Origin: Azolla caroliniana
Lineage: Eukaryota; Polypodiophyta
Length of the DNA: 64,000 nt
Direction of reading: 5' to 3'
NCBI GenBank assembly: GCA_043228905.1
Contig: JBHGNT010000014.1
Coordinates: forward strand, 13,454,001-13,518,000
Part shown: one piece after another, positions 29,990 to 42,959 of the stretch
Position numbering within the stretch: the first letter of the stretch is position 1
How the letters are laid out: each line of letters opens with the position of its first letter
The notes under the pieces: model-generated
The model's input: the letters and a program-made list of their open reading frames with translations, nothing else
What the model was told of the DNA's origin: nothing
Databases searched by the model: none
Program-made: the position numbers and the translations under genes

Positions 29990-32900
29990 ATGGCTGCGCA
30001 GCTCCCTTCCTCCGAGCCCCAGCTCAGAGCCCTGCTCTCCTCCGCCGTATCCTCCAGAGCTCATCACATCAGAAAAGATAAAGAGTATGCGAAATTTCTC
30101 TCAGCTCCCTCCTTTCTTCGAACCCCTTCCTAAGAAGTTTGAGAAGAATTTGTGTCTTTTTTCTTTCTTTTTTTTTTCTTTCTTTTCTTTTCGAAGCATT
30201 CATGTTAATTAATATATGGAAAATTCTCAACTTTCTTCCTCTCTTTTTCGTTCTCCATTCTCTTTTCTTTCCATTTCTTTGCCTTTCCGTTTTTTGAATG
30301 TCACAGAAATCTGAGCATTTTGGAAAAGTGTTAATGCTTATCATGTTGAAATTCGTTCTTCTTTTGAAAGACTTGATGTTTAATATCTTGCAATATCCAA
30401 GATCCATATAAACGAAATTTGTGGCCCTAAATGCTGATCTGATTAGAAAGGTAAACAGTATGAAAGCTCTTTCTTTTCTTTTCTTTGGGATTCCTTCAAA
30501 ATTTGAGTTTTTTTGGTAGACTTCATTTTTAGTATGCTGAAATATATGTAATATGCTTTCATGAGACTATATCAATGATATATGCAATTTTTTTCTTCTT
30601 TTCTTTTCTTTCTTGTTTGTTTTCCTTGAATTCCCAAAAACTTTGAGACTTCAAGGATTGCATGTACAATCAGAACTTATTAACGTAAATGCAATTATAT
30701 TTCTTTTGGAATAAATTCATTCTTATCACACATTGCATTCAATTCTCTACTAGAGAAACAATATTTACTATGGGTTGAAATGGTGTTTCATATGGGGAGA
30801 ACCAATCCTTTCATATAGAAACAATGCTTTGAACTTTTTAGAAATTTGTTGATTACGAAATATTATCATCCTTCTCTTCATCTGAACTCGAAATTAGAAT
30901 TTGGCTTTAGCAAATCACGTACCTTGAACTTCTTTTTGCGTTTCTGTGGCATAGAACTGAACTTTAGTCCGAGTTTTTAAGATGGCTCAAATCTGGACAA
31001 GTATATCTGGTTTGAGTATGTATGGCATAGTGCAAGGATTGGCCTTCATTTTATCTGCTTATTAACATAAAAAGACTTCTGGATGTTTTCTTTGTTTTCT
31101 AATTTAGAGGAAACTGGTTTTTTATAGTGTGTGCCAGATTATATTGTTTAAAACAATGTTTCTACTTGCTAGTAATGATTTGGCTGTGTTTAAAGAATGG
31201 AAGGTCTAAATGTCTACAGTTTAAATGTTTTCTCCTAATAACCCTGAATACTATAAACTGTGCATAGAAAATTTTGAATCCCGACCATAACTATTAAAAT
31301 TGTGAGTGACCTTAATTCTACCCATGCTGTTTGGTCCATCGTTGGTCTAGCACAATGGGGTGAATAGTTATAAAATAGTGAGCTGATGTGATCCATGATT
31401 CTTAGATAGATTTCCAATTTTCATTTCGAACATGATTTCATTGGATTGTTTTTTATTTTCCATTTCATGTAAAATTTTCATTCCCTTCTATCTAATGTTT
31501 GATTCTGTTTTCAGTAGGATTTTCTATGTCATTATGTAAGTTGCCTAATTGAGTTTGTAGACTCTCCACTTTCTGATATGAAGGCCTTTGTCTTATCTAC
31601 CTACCCAAATAGATTCTGTTGATACATATTTAATTCAAGATATCTATTGACCAGGACTATCACGATGGCAAATGTACGGAGGCTGCTTGAAAATGACCTT
31701 GGCCTTGATAAGTTTGCACTTGATGCACATAAATTGATACTCAATCCACTTGTTGATGAGGTGAGAGACATGCTACTTTATACGATTACAGGTGTCTCTC
31801 TTTATTTAACCGAAAAATGTCATTTCTGAAAGCACAGGTTCTTTTGGGTGCTGACAATGGAGCATCAGAAGAGGAGGAGAAGGAAGAGGACGATGGTGAG
31901 AATGCTAATGACGTTGATGAAACTCTAAAGGGAGCGTCATCTTCAAAAGCCATAAAGAAAGCTTCACATAAGAAGGCTAGAGCAGAGGAGTCATCTGAAG
32001 ATTTGAATTCACAGGAAGATTCACACATTGAGGCACCCAAGAAAAAGAAACAGAAGAAGACAAAGAAAGAGAAAGTTCAGAGTAAAGAGGCACATGGGCA
32101 TGATAGTGATAGCCATCCTGATGTCTCCGAGGATAGTGATGTGTCCGAAGTAAAAAAGCCAAAGAAGGTGACAGATTCATCTCCTAAAAGTTAGGAAAAA
32201 AGAAAATATATTTTCTTCTCATGATCTGACATCAGTTACTTTAGGTTGCCAAGACTGAAATTGTGAAGACTACACAAGACAAGAAAATTGACCGTCTACG
32301 AAAAACTATCAAAGCATGTGGACTGGGGTAAATGTGATGTTTCTTACAAACCTCTTTCTCGTAAGTATATGAGAGGAGAATTATCTAACGCCATAGCTTT
32401 TCTGTAGTGTTCCACCTTCCATATATAAGAAAGCAAAGCAGTTAGATGAAGATAAACAGAATAGTTTCATTATAAAAGAGTTGGAAGGGATTCTCAACCG
32501 GAAAGGCCTATCAGCAAATGCTACAGAAAAAGGTGCTCTTTTCTCGATCATTCCATTTTAATTTCAAAGAATATTAGGCTGTTCAAACAATCAATGTGAT
32601 GAAACACTGCAAACTTTTTCTGGTCATCGTAAACACAAGGAATAAGTCTCAAAGAAGTGAAACTGGGTGTTTTGATGAGTTAACTATGCATGTGCATAGC
32701 CCACAGAAGAGGCCACACGTTTCATGCCAATGGCATGGTGCAATTCTCACCTTTATGAGGTATATTTATTGTATATAAGATACACGATTTCAAGTTGAAA
32801 TGCTGTATAAATGAGTACAAGGGAGAGCCCTATTAATAAACCCATAAAAACTGAAAGCCAGCTGGATTGATAATATTATTTTTAAGGATATGAAAAAAAT

Positions 32901-35900
32901 ATTGTTTTTAAGGATTTTGTCGCAGAATTTTATTTTGCATTTAGGCAATGAAGAGAGCTAGAATTGGCATCTTTAGCAAGTTTTATTTATAACAAGAATT
33001 AAAAAATGATTAACCATGGGAACAAAGGCCTTCTATTGCCCAGTTGGCTACATCAGAGAAAATCTAATTGGTGCTCAACACTATAATTCTAAATCTTGCA
33101 ATGCTAGGTATGTAGTTATGTTGCTAACTGACGACAAGCTGATAATGAATGACAAAGATTCTTGACTAGTGTCATCAGCCATGGCTGGTAGAGCTGTAAA
33201 AACTCCACAACATTAGGTATGGGTTCATTTGACAGAAGATCATAAGATGAAGAGCCTTGACTTATCTTCTTCGTTCAAATGGAAAGTTTACCAGATAATG
33301 ATCCACCGAAGGTTGAATACCTCAGTCCTCCAAAGCTACAAATGGTTTCTTCTGCATATGCACATACACACATACAGAGACAAAATAATGTCACCTACGG
33401 TGGTTTCTTGCACACATGCACACACACATGATACTTAATACTTAACGTCTTTTAAGAGGCCAAAATGTCCTAAGACCAAATAAGAGATTACATCTTAAGT
33501 GTTGTCTCGCCTTTGAGAACAACAAATCAAAATAAATAAATGTTACTAAGTGAAAAAAAGTAAATAAGATACAAAGAGACTAAAGAATCTTGTTATCGGC
33601 ACATGAAAGATTCTCAAATCAGATATATTGTACATTTTTTCTCCAAAAGATCTCTAGCATAGGTCGATCCAGAATGGAGAGGTCTCCAAAGTGAGGGAAG
33701 CACCTGCGATGGTGGGAGATAATAGCATTTCTCTGTCGATGACGGGGATGGTGAGATCATGGTTCATGAGGCCAAGGTCTACGTGCATGAAAAATTGCTA
33801 TTGCCCGATCTATTGTAACCCCTTTGTTATGTCCTGGTGGGAACCCATTTGTGTAGCCCGTGATTGACTTGTAGCATTAGTAGGAGTGATGGGACTAAAG
33901 AAAGTTGTGATTGGATTGTGTGGCTGTACTATTGTCCTTCAACAATTTTTCCATGTGTCTCTTGAGTTCTAGCAAGTAAAGTCCCAAGCACTGTTGGTCC
34001 GCAAAAGCCTTGTTTAAAGAGGCAATGGTATCTCCCTCTCATTTTATAAAAGACACTACAGTGATAAACGTAATGTTCTTCAGATTCCACTCCCTTAATG
34101 ACACAATTAGAAAATACTTTCTTCTAGAGGTATTCGTGCATATCTGCATACCTCAGTCTCTAGCTGATGTGATGAAGTTTGCAGCTGCCCTATCACTCTG
34201 TGCAGCACATGTGATAGATTTATGCCCATATAAGATGTTCTGATAATGAACCCATCCTCTGATGTGTGTAAATAGTGAGTCTTATAGCGGGCCATCTTCG
34301 CACCAAGTGATATTTTGGGGCTGATCCATGTTGTCTTGTTTTCCAAGTTAATAATATCAGTTTGGATCACTCTATTCTTTTCCACTTTGGTTAATGTTTA
34401 GATGGGGACAGTCCAAGCTATATTGGAACAGGGGTAGTGCTATTATGCTTATGCCATGTTACTCGAACCATTGCTGCATTTCAGCATACCAATAATGAAT
34501 GTCTCCATGTTCAGCAAGTTGTCTTGATGACATAAGTGCCAACCTTGAGTACCTTCCTTTAGGGAGCTGGCAAAGTCGTTGGATACAGGTCACCGATTAG
34601 AATATGCCTTGATGATTATAGGGGCTGCTCCCATCTCTGCCCTTGGTCCCCATGTGTATACTCCATAGAGAAGAGTTGATGTCACGAGTGTATCAAATGG
34701 CCATAGTTTAGTTCATGGCTCTTGGAACTGCAAATGTGCACATTGTCTTTTGAAGCCTCCATAAGGAGAACCTAAGTGTTAGTCCTAGGTATGCCTAGGA
34801 GCGTGTGTATTCCACCTTTTCCTCTCCTAAGAAGAATTCTGGTTCTGATCTTATTACCCATGCTTGAGTGGTGTTAAACACCATCCCTTTAATTTTATCC
34901 ATGTTAATCAATAAACATTTGTCCGTACAAAATAGTTTAAAGGCATTTAGATGTCTTTGTAATCCCTCCACAGAGTCAAAATCAGCACAATATCATCAGC
35001 ATATATTAATATAAGTGTATAGCTATACCCACTAGGCATGCTTCTGAACCCCTGAATCTTCCTATGTAATGTGATACCTCATCTATATGGAGACTGAAGA
35101 GAGTGGGCAATAGTGGGCAACCTTATTTTACTCTGATTGTGCTAGCCATTGCCTTTGACAAACCATTGGGAGACTGCACTTTTCTTGACATGGATTCATA
35201 TAGTGCATAAATTCCTCATTGCATATCTGTAGGGACACCAACGGCTTTGAGCCGTTGCATAAGCTGAGCACATGGCAAGTGTCAAAGGCTTTTCGGAAAT
35301 CGACAAAGCTGCAATACATCCTCATATTATTGGCTCTGCCCTCCTCAATATGGGCTTGGATGATCAATATGTCAATCAAAGTTGTGAACTGCTTCCGAAA
35401 GCCTGCCTGTCCAGCTGAATGGCAGCCACTTCGCTCTGCCCATATATGCAATTCTGACTCTAGAATCGAGCCATATAGTTTAGCCAAGTAATGGCCAATC
35501 ATGATTATCCTATAGTTGCTTGGCATCATGGGGTCTCTACTCTTGAGGATTGGCACAATGGTAATGTTCTGTCCATCCAGTAGGGAAACCTCACACATAG
35601 CTCTATTAAAGACATGTGCTAACAATGGGAGCAAGATGTCACGCGCATAGACATCTGGACGGCGCTTGGAAGATTGCAGTCCTTCAGAAAGTATCTTCTT
35701 AATGTTTCTAGAAACTACTACATCTATTTTTATGTACTATGATTGCCAATTTAAAAGGATTGTAGATTCAACTAATATATAACCTCTTAATTTTTCAATC
35801 AAGCGAAGTTGAAAGCAAGCATACTCCAATTTTGGAGAAATCATACATGGGCCAGCCAAAAGAATTGTGTTTTCAGTATCATTTTTGTTTTTAGCTATTA

Positions 35901-37605
35901 TACGGAAGGATGACAGAACTTCCAAGTCTTAATTTTCAACGGGAATTAGCAATCGGCAATGGTTTGGTTTGAACTGAACCGAACTGTGAAACCACGGCTT
36001 AACCATTCAATGGTTTAAACAGTTCGATTTTGGTCCGGTTCAGTTTGAGTCTTTATCTGTTTAACGGTTTCCGATTAAAACGGTTTGAAACCATGGTTTT
36101 AATGGGCTGGCAGTTTAGGTTTGACACTTGATTATTTTCTTAAATATATATTTTAACAACCTTTTAACTTTTAAGCCTAATTTTGATATTTTAAGAAAAA
36201 TCTTTAAATTTTGAAAAATTAAAATTTGAAAATTTTGAACTTTGACCTAACTTGAAAACCAAAACCGAATTATGAAACCACTGTTTCAATGGTTTGAATA
36301 TCTTTAAATCCGTTTGGTTTGAGCTTGAATTTTTTGTAACGGTTCGGTTTGACCAGATTTGGTTTAAACAGTTTCATTCGGCTCGGTTTAAGTTTCCATT
36401 TTTTAAATGGTTCAGTTTTAAATGGTTTTAGTTTGACACTGTCGAACTGAACCGAACTATTGCCGATTATTAACAGGAATGAACAAATGGTCAACGAAGG
36501 ATGTAGTTACTAGCCTGCAGCACAAAATTAGGAACTTGATCAATATCCTCTAGAGTAATGTGGATTCTTCTCGCATGTAGGAAAGATTGCAAGCAGCACA
36601 TGCAATAATCTGTCACCTTATCAATAATAATAATAATATATTCAGAGAATTTCTCAATGAGCTTGTAAGTGTATTTTTTGTTTTTGGCCAAGTTTACTTG
36701 GATTGGGCTATTATTAGCTAAGAAATGGTTAAAACAAAATATCCTACTCAGTACGATAAAATGCATAGGCAATATTTAAGAAATTATCTCTTACAAATGC
36801 CGCATGATTCCCCGTGGCTGCTGAAGATTCTTTCATCAGTTATCATCATCATCATCATCATCAAAACTCTATTCTGAGATGCAAATTAGCAGTGACCAGC
36901 TTGATAGCTATGCTGCTATAAACAATCATTGTCTGTGTCATTTAATTTTTTTTGGAAAAAGCTTATGTTTGCCCTTCCCATGGAAGCATTTTGAATATTA
37001 TAATCTTTGTGATTCACTCATTCTCTTTTGAAGGGTATGGTTAGCATGTTGAAGTGAATTTTTTTAATGTAGTATGTGTGATGAACTCACAGAGATCAAA
37101 GCTGTTAAGAGGAAGATAGCAAGGGAGAAAGATTTAGAAGGCATTGAAATGACAAATATAATAACAGAACCAAGGGGCAGAAGAGCTGCATCTCAGCTAT
37201 TCTCTCCTGTATATAGGCCACCGAAGCCACCTATCAGGGAGCAAGAGAGTGAGAGTGAGAGTGAGAGAGAAAGTGAAAGTGGAAGTGAAAGTGAAGAGGA
37301 TGCAAAGAAAGAAGATGGTGCAGAATCCTTTGAAGGTATCTTCAGTGTTATGTCTATGTTTATGTTAATTCTCTTTGAAGATTATATTTAACTTGAGCCT
37401 TCAATTCCACTTCGCAGATGATAAGAAAAAACCTGATAATAACAAACAACCCAATGATGATAAAGTACCTGATGATGACAAAAAACCTGACGATAACAAA
37501 AAAACCGATGATGACAAAAACCCTGATGATGACAAAGAACCCGACGATGACAAAGAACCCGACGATGATAAAAAACCCATCAATGACAAGTGTGCTCCAG
37601 AGTAA
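29990..37605 (+). CDS. HIRIP3/CHZ-type histone chaperone, 7 exons
   Basis: Exons: 29990-30084, 31655-31760, 31838-32167, 32245-32327, 32408-32532, 37093-37335, 37418-37605, all with GT-AG borders and phases that join (389 aa). Residues about 11-67 are a DEK_C-like helical domain (LRALLSSAVSS, TITMANVRRLLENDLGLDK). Exon 3 is an acidic/Lys-rich linker. Exons 4-6 carry the conserved core: KKIDRLRKTIKACGLGVPPS, IKELEGILNRKGLSANATEK, EIKAVKRKIAREKDLEGIEM and TNII, as in plant proteins with the CHZ domain that binds H2A.Z-H2B. Exon 6 ends in a Ser/Glu repeat and exon 7 in DDDKxP repeats. The stop TAA at 37603 overlaps a good splice donor (GA/GTAAGT), so a further exon is possible. Intron 5 (4.56 kb) holds a LINE relic. 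Confidence 0.8.
30085..31654 (+). other. Intron 1 of the histone chaperone gene
   Basis: Donor GTATGC, acceptor CCAG. T-rich, with TTTTCTTTCTTTT runs at 30150-30200 and 30590-30620. No repeat or other gene seen. Confidence 0.75.
33950..35640 (-). pseudogene. LINE reverse transcriptase relic in intron 5
   Basis: Minus strand: SRDPMMPSNYRIIMIGHYLA, GQAGFRKQFTTLIDIL and YCSFVDFRKAFDT are blocks of a non-LTR RT. Then come GCPLLPTLF-like sequence and a frame-shifted YADD (near 34995). The tail IGQLQTSSHQLETEVCRYAR is the C-terminal region that recurs in the other LINE relics here. Many stops; no start region or poly(A) found. Confidence 0.75.
35949..36470. repeat. MITE-like repeat with terminal inverted repeats
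   Basis: AATCGGCAAT at 35951-35960 is mirrored by ATTGCCGATT at 36459-36468, and the next 15 bp also match imperfectly. The inside is made of GGTTTGAACCGAAC-type motifs. A clean target duplication was not seen (TTA on both sides is possible). Confidence 0.5.
36842..36863. repeat. ATC microsatellite
   Basis: Uninterrupted CATCATCAT run in intron 5. Confidence 0.8.
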
Positions 37606-38939
37606 GTGGGAATAAACTGATTGAAAATGGGTTTCTGTACCATTAATTACCTCTCTTGCAAACACAAAGAAGCCACTATCTTATTACAACATCCTTGTTG
37701 CAGTATTAGCTATTTGCAGTCCTTGTAACAAGGTTAGTAATATGTCATGTATTTGTGACATTCAAAACCTCTTATACTTCATATTTCAGAGGCAAGATTT
37801 ATCCTATGCAAACATTACAGGGTAGCTTGATGTCTTCATGTTAATGGTCTTGGTGAATAGCACTGTGATTCTCTATGCAACACTTAAGTGGGATCACTTG
37901 ATTTGATTATGTTAAAATGGGGTTCATACAATTACCACTGTCACAAAATCAAAGAAGCCACTATCTACCTATCTATCATTTTATTACAAATTTTGAATCC
38001 CAGTAACAGGGTATTTGTCATGAAATTGTACTATTTGGTTTAAGCGTCTTTGTCTCTATTGTCACCATTGTGTAGAGCCAATTATTCATTTGTATTGCCA
38101 TTCAAAACAATAAGCATAATGTTAATGAGTTGAGAAGCTCCTCTTTTAACAAAAATAAGGTTTTGGATTAGCTAAATCAAATTGTGTGAGTAATTATGTG
38201 CACATTATCTTATTACTCTAAATCATAGCCCCATGTGTTTGAATTGTCTAAATCTAGAATAAGAAATTATATGGCAATTTCCCATCCGTGAATCAATGAA
38301 TAAGAAGTGATATTTATAGATGAAGCGCAGGAATGTGAGTTTTCTTTAGTAGATCCCCTATTTATAAAATAGGGAGTGATTGATATGTGTGGTTCATGCA
38401 CAAGCCCTTGTTTTCTGGATTTCACCTAAAACAACATATACATGTAAGAAAGAACTAGTGCGATTTACCAATGTACCCTCGAATTTTTGGAAGTACCATC
38501 TACCAAAACATTGTTTGAGATGAACTCTAAAACATAAAAAATTGGCAATTTGACTTAATGCTTGGGATAGGACAAGAACAACATAATGGAATTTAAAATA
38601 ACTTTATGCTTAAATATCCTTAGGGGAATGTAGCAAAGGAAAAACATAGGAGACCATGTACAAAGCTATACAAGGTCAACAATGTGCAGATGGGAAATAG
38701 TGGGAAAGAAATGTGAGAATGGTCCTTGAGAGGCAATGAGGGCCTATATCTCCTTTCTGTGAGAGTGACTTGGTCAAAAGGGATTTTGCGGAAGGAAGCA
38801 TCCTAGTGGCATGTGTCAATGGAGAGCTTTTGTGGAATAACTTGGCTCAGACACAAGAATAAGCAAAAGGAAGCATCTCTCATATGGATGAAGAGATTGC
38901 ATTTCACCTGTGATAGCAATGCTCATGTCTCTCTCTCAA
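37606..38939. other. 3' flank of the histone chaperone gene, nothing recognised
   Basis: AT-rich, all frames broken. It probably contains the 3' untranslated region or a further intron. No repeat family seen. Confidence 0.4.
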
Positions 38940-40230
38940 AACACTTTTAAGTAACATGGGGATTAGTCAAGGATGTCGATTATCACCTACACTCTTTGGT
39001 TTATGCATTGATAAACCCTAAACCCTGGTTAATATGGTTGCAAGAGAAGACGGATTAGATGCCCCAAAACTAATGCAACAATTTATCTTATTGCTTTTAT
39101 ATGCAGATGACGTGGTTATATTTTCATATGATGTTGATGGTATGCAACGTTTACTTGGAGCATTAGAAGCATTTTGCCATAGTAGTGGACTAACTGTAAA
39201 TTTGGATAAAACAAAATGGTGGTAGTGTGAACCATCCACCCTCACCAATACCCTATGCTTACATATAAGGGAGAACATGTACAATTTGTACAAAGCTTTA
39301 AGTATCTTGGTATTGATGTACCTGCCATGAATTAAATGGAGTGTATGCTTTGAGTCTAAACTTCAAGTTCGTTGGAAAAGTTATTATACGTTGGAAAATA
39401 AATGTAACCAAAGTGATAGTCATGGATGGGAAGTGAAACTAATGTTATTTAATGCCATGGTAACACAAGTTTTGCTTTATGAAGTAGAAATGTGGGGAGG
39501 CTCTATCTCTCTTAATGCATGGAATGAGGTTGAGAAGATTCAAAAGATGTTTTTAAGGAGACAACTAGGAGTAAAATCCACCTATCAAGTTATCTCTTGG
39601 AAACTGGGAGTTTGCCCAATAGAGATATTGGCACTATAGAGAGGATATTAAAAAAGTCAAGAAAATACAAATCATACATTACCATATCTTGCTGGGAATG
39701 TTGAATGTAGACTACAAAAGAATCACAAGAGCAAAATTCTCTCATCCGGTTGGGTTGTTGACATCAAAAAATGGTTCAAAAGATGGGATGTGTAACATCG
39801 CTTAGAGCTTTCAAGTGATGTTATGAAATATGTAGTTATTGAGGAAAGGTTAATGGACCCACTAAGGAAGAAGTGGAAAGATGTAAAAGGACAAAATTAG
39901 GTTATTATATTGCAAATAATCAATCCCGAATGTTGGGTTCTATATAAGGCAAGAAGGCCTATTGATCGTATTCAACCTTACCTCATTACTAACATGAGTA
40001 TTAACTCTCGTAGAACCCTAACACTCCTTCACACTCGATCACATAACCTAGGTATTGAAGTTGCATTATGGAATCAAAATCAGCCAAATATAAAGACATG
40101 TAAGGTATGCAAGGAAGGGCTAGTAGAGGATGATTATCACTTGCTTTTTACATGCTCTGCATATAGTGCAATTTGTGAAAGCTATGATGATATATTGAGA
40201 GGGGGCGATGACTTAAGTATCATGTACTAA
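38940..40230 (+). pseudogene. LINE relic 2 (RT end and C-terminal region)
   Basis: GISQGCRLSPTLFGLCID, LLLYADDVVIFSYDVDGMQR, GLTVNLDKTKW, then AMVTQVLLYEVEMWGGSIS and RRQLGVKSTYQ. The tail TLLHTRSHNLGIEVALWNQN with CKVCKEGLVEDDYHLLFTC is the C-terminal zinc knuckle region. RT domains 1-3 are absent, and frameshifts lie at about 39225 and 39640. Confidence 0.8.
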
Positions 40231-40424
40231 AGAGAACATCTAGAAGGTTGAGCTCATATGTGTATGCCTTATTTGCTCATCGAGACTTGGTGCTTCAAAG
40301 TATGAATATCTCTTCTTAGGAAGAAGACACACATCAAGATAACTTTTGTACTTACGTCCTATGGGTCAATATTGGCTTCTCTATGGATGCTGAAAATAAA
40401 CAAATAAACAAATATCAATCAATC

Positions 40425-40620
40425 GTAATTAGCTTACATGTTACACTACTAGAACTACATCTTGGGTTCAAAACCCAATTTTCTCACCTCTCTATTACTC
40501 CATAGATGTCTCTTATTTCATTAGATGCTATCGTGGAATTGTAGGGGTTGAACCCATGACCATCTAGTCTCCATTGGGCAACTTTACCATCGGCCCAATG
40601 AAGCTAAGTGTCACCTAACT
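40425..40620 (+). repeat. SINE-like unit, single copy
   Basis: Same arrangement as the 29090-29770 units: plus-strand TTGGGTTCAAAACCCAA and minus-strand GGTTCAACCCC modules. The first A box has decayed (TTACATGTTAC). Confidence 0.7.
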
Positions 40621-40639
40621 ATCTCCCATAGCCCAGTTG

Positions 40640-41358
40640 AGGTGGTTGGATTATATGTCTATCTCGGAGTCACTTTCAGTGCCTGCTTAGGTAGATTTTC
40701 GATGACACAAGTAGCGAAGGATAGACTTAAAAGAGGACATGCATCCCTCTCACTCCTCAAGAGACAATGCCATCAAGCATACTTTCAAGAGCCACGGACT
40801 AAAGGGTGGCCCTTTGACTCATTAGTGACTCCCTCCCTCATGTGTGCATCAATGGTTTGGGCTCTAGGACTACCATCTTTCATGTGGACGCAATTAGAGA
40901 GACCATTGGTGATAATGTTATCACGCCAACTCCGAAGCAAATCGACAGTACCACATGACATTATTAGGGCTGAATTCACTTTACCCCTGATGTTAGTAGA
41001 GACACTTTTTCCACTTGTAGTCTTTATCCACAGGATACATAGCCAACCACATGATACAATATCCCATCAAGCCTTTATGGCCTCTCGATCACTGTAAGAG
41101 TCCGGCTATACTAGCTCATGGTATGACATGATGGTGAGTTGGCTTCTTGTGAACGGTCTAGAAATTAATAACCTCCCTCCCTTAGGTACAACCATGCGAT
41201 TGATAACACTTTAATATCTCATGAGGGCCGCAATAAAGTAATACGCCAAGAAATATGGCAAATTTACACTCGGTATAAATGGATCACCCCTCTAGAGCCA
41301 CTCCCATCTAAAATGTTGTAATATAAGGAACACTTCATGCACTTTTCTAAGTTAGGTT
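40640..41358 (+). pseudogene. LINE relic 3, left part
   Basis: LYVYLGVTFSACLGRFSMTQ, ASLSLLKRQCHQAYFQEPRT, CASMVWALGLPSFMWTQLER and SRQLRSKSTVPHDIIRAEF follow the LINE C-terminal pattern seen in relic 2. It is cut at 41358 by copia element Cop1-1 and continues at 58581. Confidence 0.75.
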
Positions 41359-41759
41359 TGTTGAGAATCAAGCTCAACTTGGTCTAGTGTGTGAACTCAC
41401 CTTGAGAGTGAATAGACACTCCAACGGTCAAGAGTCACCATTATGTCACCACTTTGTATTCTAGCATTTAGTGTGAGTCATAGAATCATATTCTATGACA
41501 CATAACTTATGAGCTTTCACATTCCCCATGCTCCATGAGTCTTGTAGTTAATGAAGAGAGAGGGTGACTACATAAAGCACCCTCCTCCCACCTTGTATAA
41601 TGTTGAGTCTTTCTCCTTTGTCAATATACTTTTACCTTGCGTATTCTCTGTATTTCACTCTCTCTCTCTCTCACTCACACTCTCTCTCTCTCTCTTACAC
41701 ACACACACATAACTCACATCTCTTCTGCGTCACAAGAATCTATCTCTTGATTCTTTACA
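41359..41759 (+). repeat. Cop1-1 5' LTR (401 bp)
   Basis: TGTTGAGAATCAAGC to TTGATTCTTTACA. Differs from the 3' LTR chiefly in CT/CA microsatellite length. Confidence 0.92.
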
Positions 41760-41771
41760 TGGTATCAGAGC
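41760..41771 (+). other. Cop1-1 primer binding site
   Basis: TGGTATCAGAGC, exact complement of the plant initiator-tRNA-Met 3' end, directly after the LTR. Confidence 0.95.
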
Positions 41772-41908
41772 GATTTGGTAGCTCAATCTAGCCCATTCGC
41801 CTCATTGTGATCGTGTGTTGTGCTCTACGCCGACGCCCAAGAATCGGCTCATAGCTCGCTACATAGCTCGCATTCGAAGAGAGAAGAAGAAGAAGAAGAA
41901 TCGACATA

Positions 41909-42951
41909 ATGAATACTCAAATGGGGAGCGCTCTCCCTACCGAGAAGTTGGATCGAAACAACTTCGCATCTTGGGAGTACAAGATGCACCAATACCTTGT
42001 TGGACAAGGCTATTGGAGCTACATCAAAGGAGCGCATGAAGACCGACCCGCCGAAGCGGCTCCCGGATACGCGACATGGGAGCAAGCCGCAAGCCGCAAG
42101 CCGCGTGATGTATTGTTTGGCGACATGTGTTCATGACCACATGCTCGGTTACATTCGAGAAGCCAAGATGCTGAAGGAAGTGTGGGAAAATCTACGAAAG
42201 ATTTTCGCCGCCAACACGGCCGCGAGGAAGCTTCAACTCCGCCAAGAGTTGAACAACATTCAACAAAAGGACATGTCCATCACGACATACACCTTGAAGA
42301 TCAAGGAGCTTTGCGACTCGCTCGGCTTAATAAGTATAAGTATAGATGATGATGAGATGGTGCAAATAGGCCTCGGTGGTCTCGCACCACGGTTCGGCGC
42401 GATGCGAACCGCCGTTCTAGCACGGGAGAAATCTCCCTCCTTCTTCGAGCTCCAATCAATGCTATTGGTCGAAGAAAACCACGTGCGTACAAGGAGCAAT
42501 GAGTCGGAAGGCCACATGCTCTACACGCACTCTAATGGAGGAAGAGGATGCGAACGAGCGAGAGGCCGATTCGGCCAAGGACAAGGCGGACGAGGTCCGA
42601 CCTACGACAACAACTCCCAATTTCGGCCGCAAAACGGAGACCAACGAGGAACCTTCGCAAGAAGGGGGAGCTTCCACTCCGGCCCGAGCCGTCAAAACGC
42701 AACCGAATGCGGATATTGCGGAAAGCTCGACCACCACGAAGAAGAGTGCTGAAAGAAGATGCGTGAATCGACTTCCACAAGCCAACAACTCACGAATTAC
42801 GCGCACAATTCCGACTACGAAGAGTATAGCGGAATGTACAAGCACAACTCCGACTACAAAGATCGTGGCGGAATGTACGGGCACAACTCCGACTACGAAG
42901 ATCGTGGCGGAATGTATGTGCACAACTCCTACCGTGGCGGAATGTTCATGA
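41909..42951 (+). pseudogene. Cop1-1 gag
   Basis: ATG at 41909 (MNTQMGSALPTEKLDRNNFA) with SWEYKMHQYLVGQGYWSYIK. After a frameshift near 42100 it continues in another frame: MLGYIREAKMLKEVWENLRK, DSLGLISISIDDDEMVQIGL and the zinc knuckle CGYCGKLDHHEEEC. After that come tandem YEDRGGMY/HNSD repeats (about 42810-42940). Packages RNA; broken by the frameshift. Confidence 0.8.
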
Positions 42952-42959
42952 TGAAACAT

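Larger units (their letters stand above)
32533..37092 (+). other. Intron 5 of the histone chaperone gene (4.56 kb)
   Basis: Donor GTGCTC after ACAGAAAAAG. The acceptor is CTCACAG before AGATCAAAGC, which joins codons as TEK-EIKAVKRK. Contains a minus-strand LINE relic and a MITE-like repeat. 32600-33940 holds no recognised feature apart from a CA-rich stretch at 33355-33432. Confidence 0.7.

Noticed and set aside
35935-36480. Interstitial telomere repeat
   Set aside because: Motifs are GGTTTGAACCGAAC-like and irregular, not the TTTAGGG plant telomere unit.
37360-37665. Hydrophobic minus-strand frame rich in Val/Ile/Phe repeats
   Set aside because: It is the mirror of the DDDKxP repeat of exon 7; no independent support.
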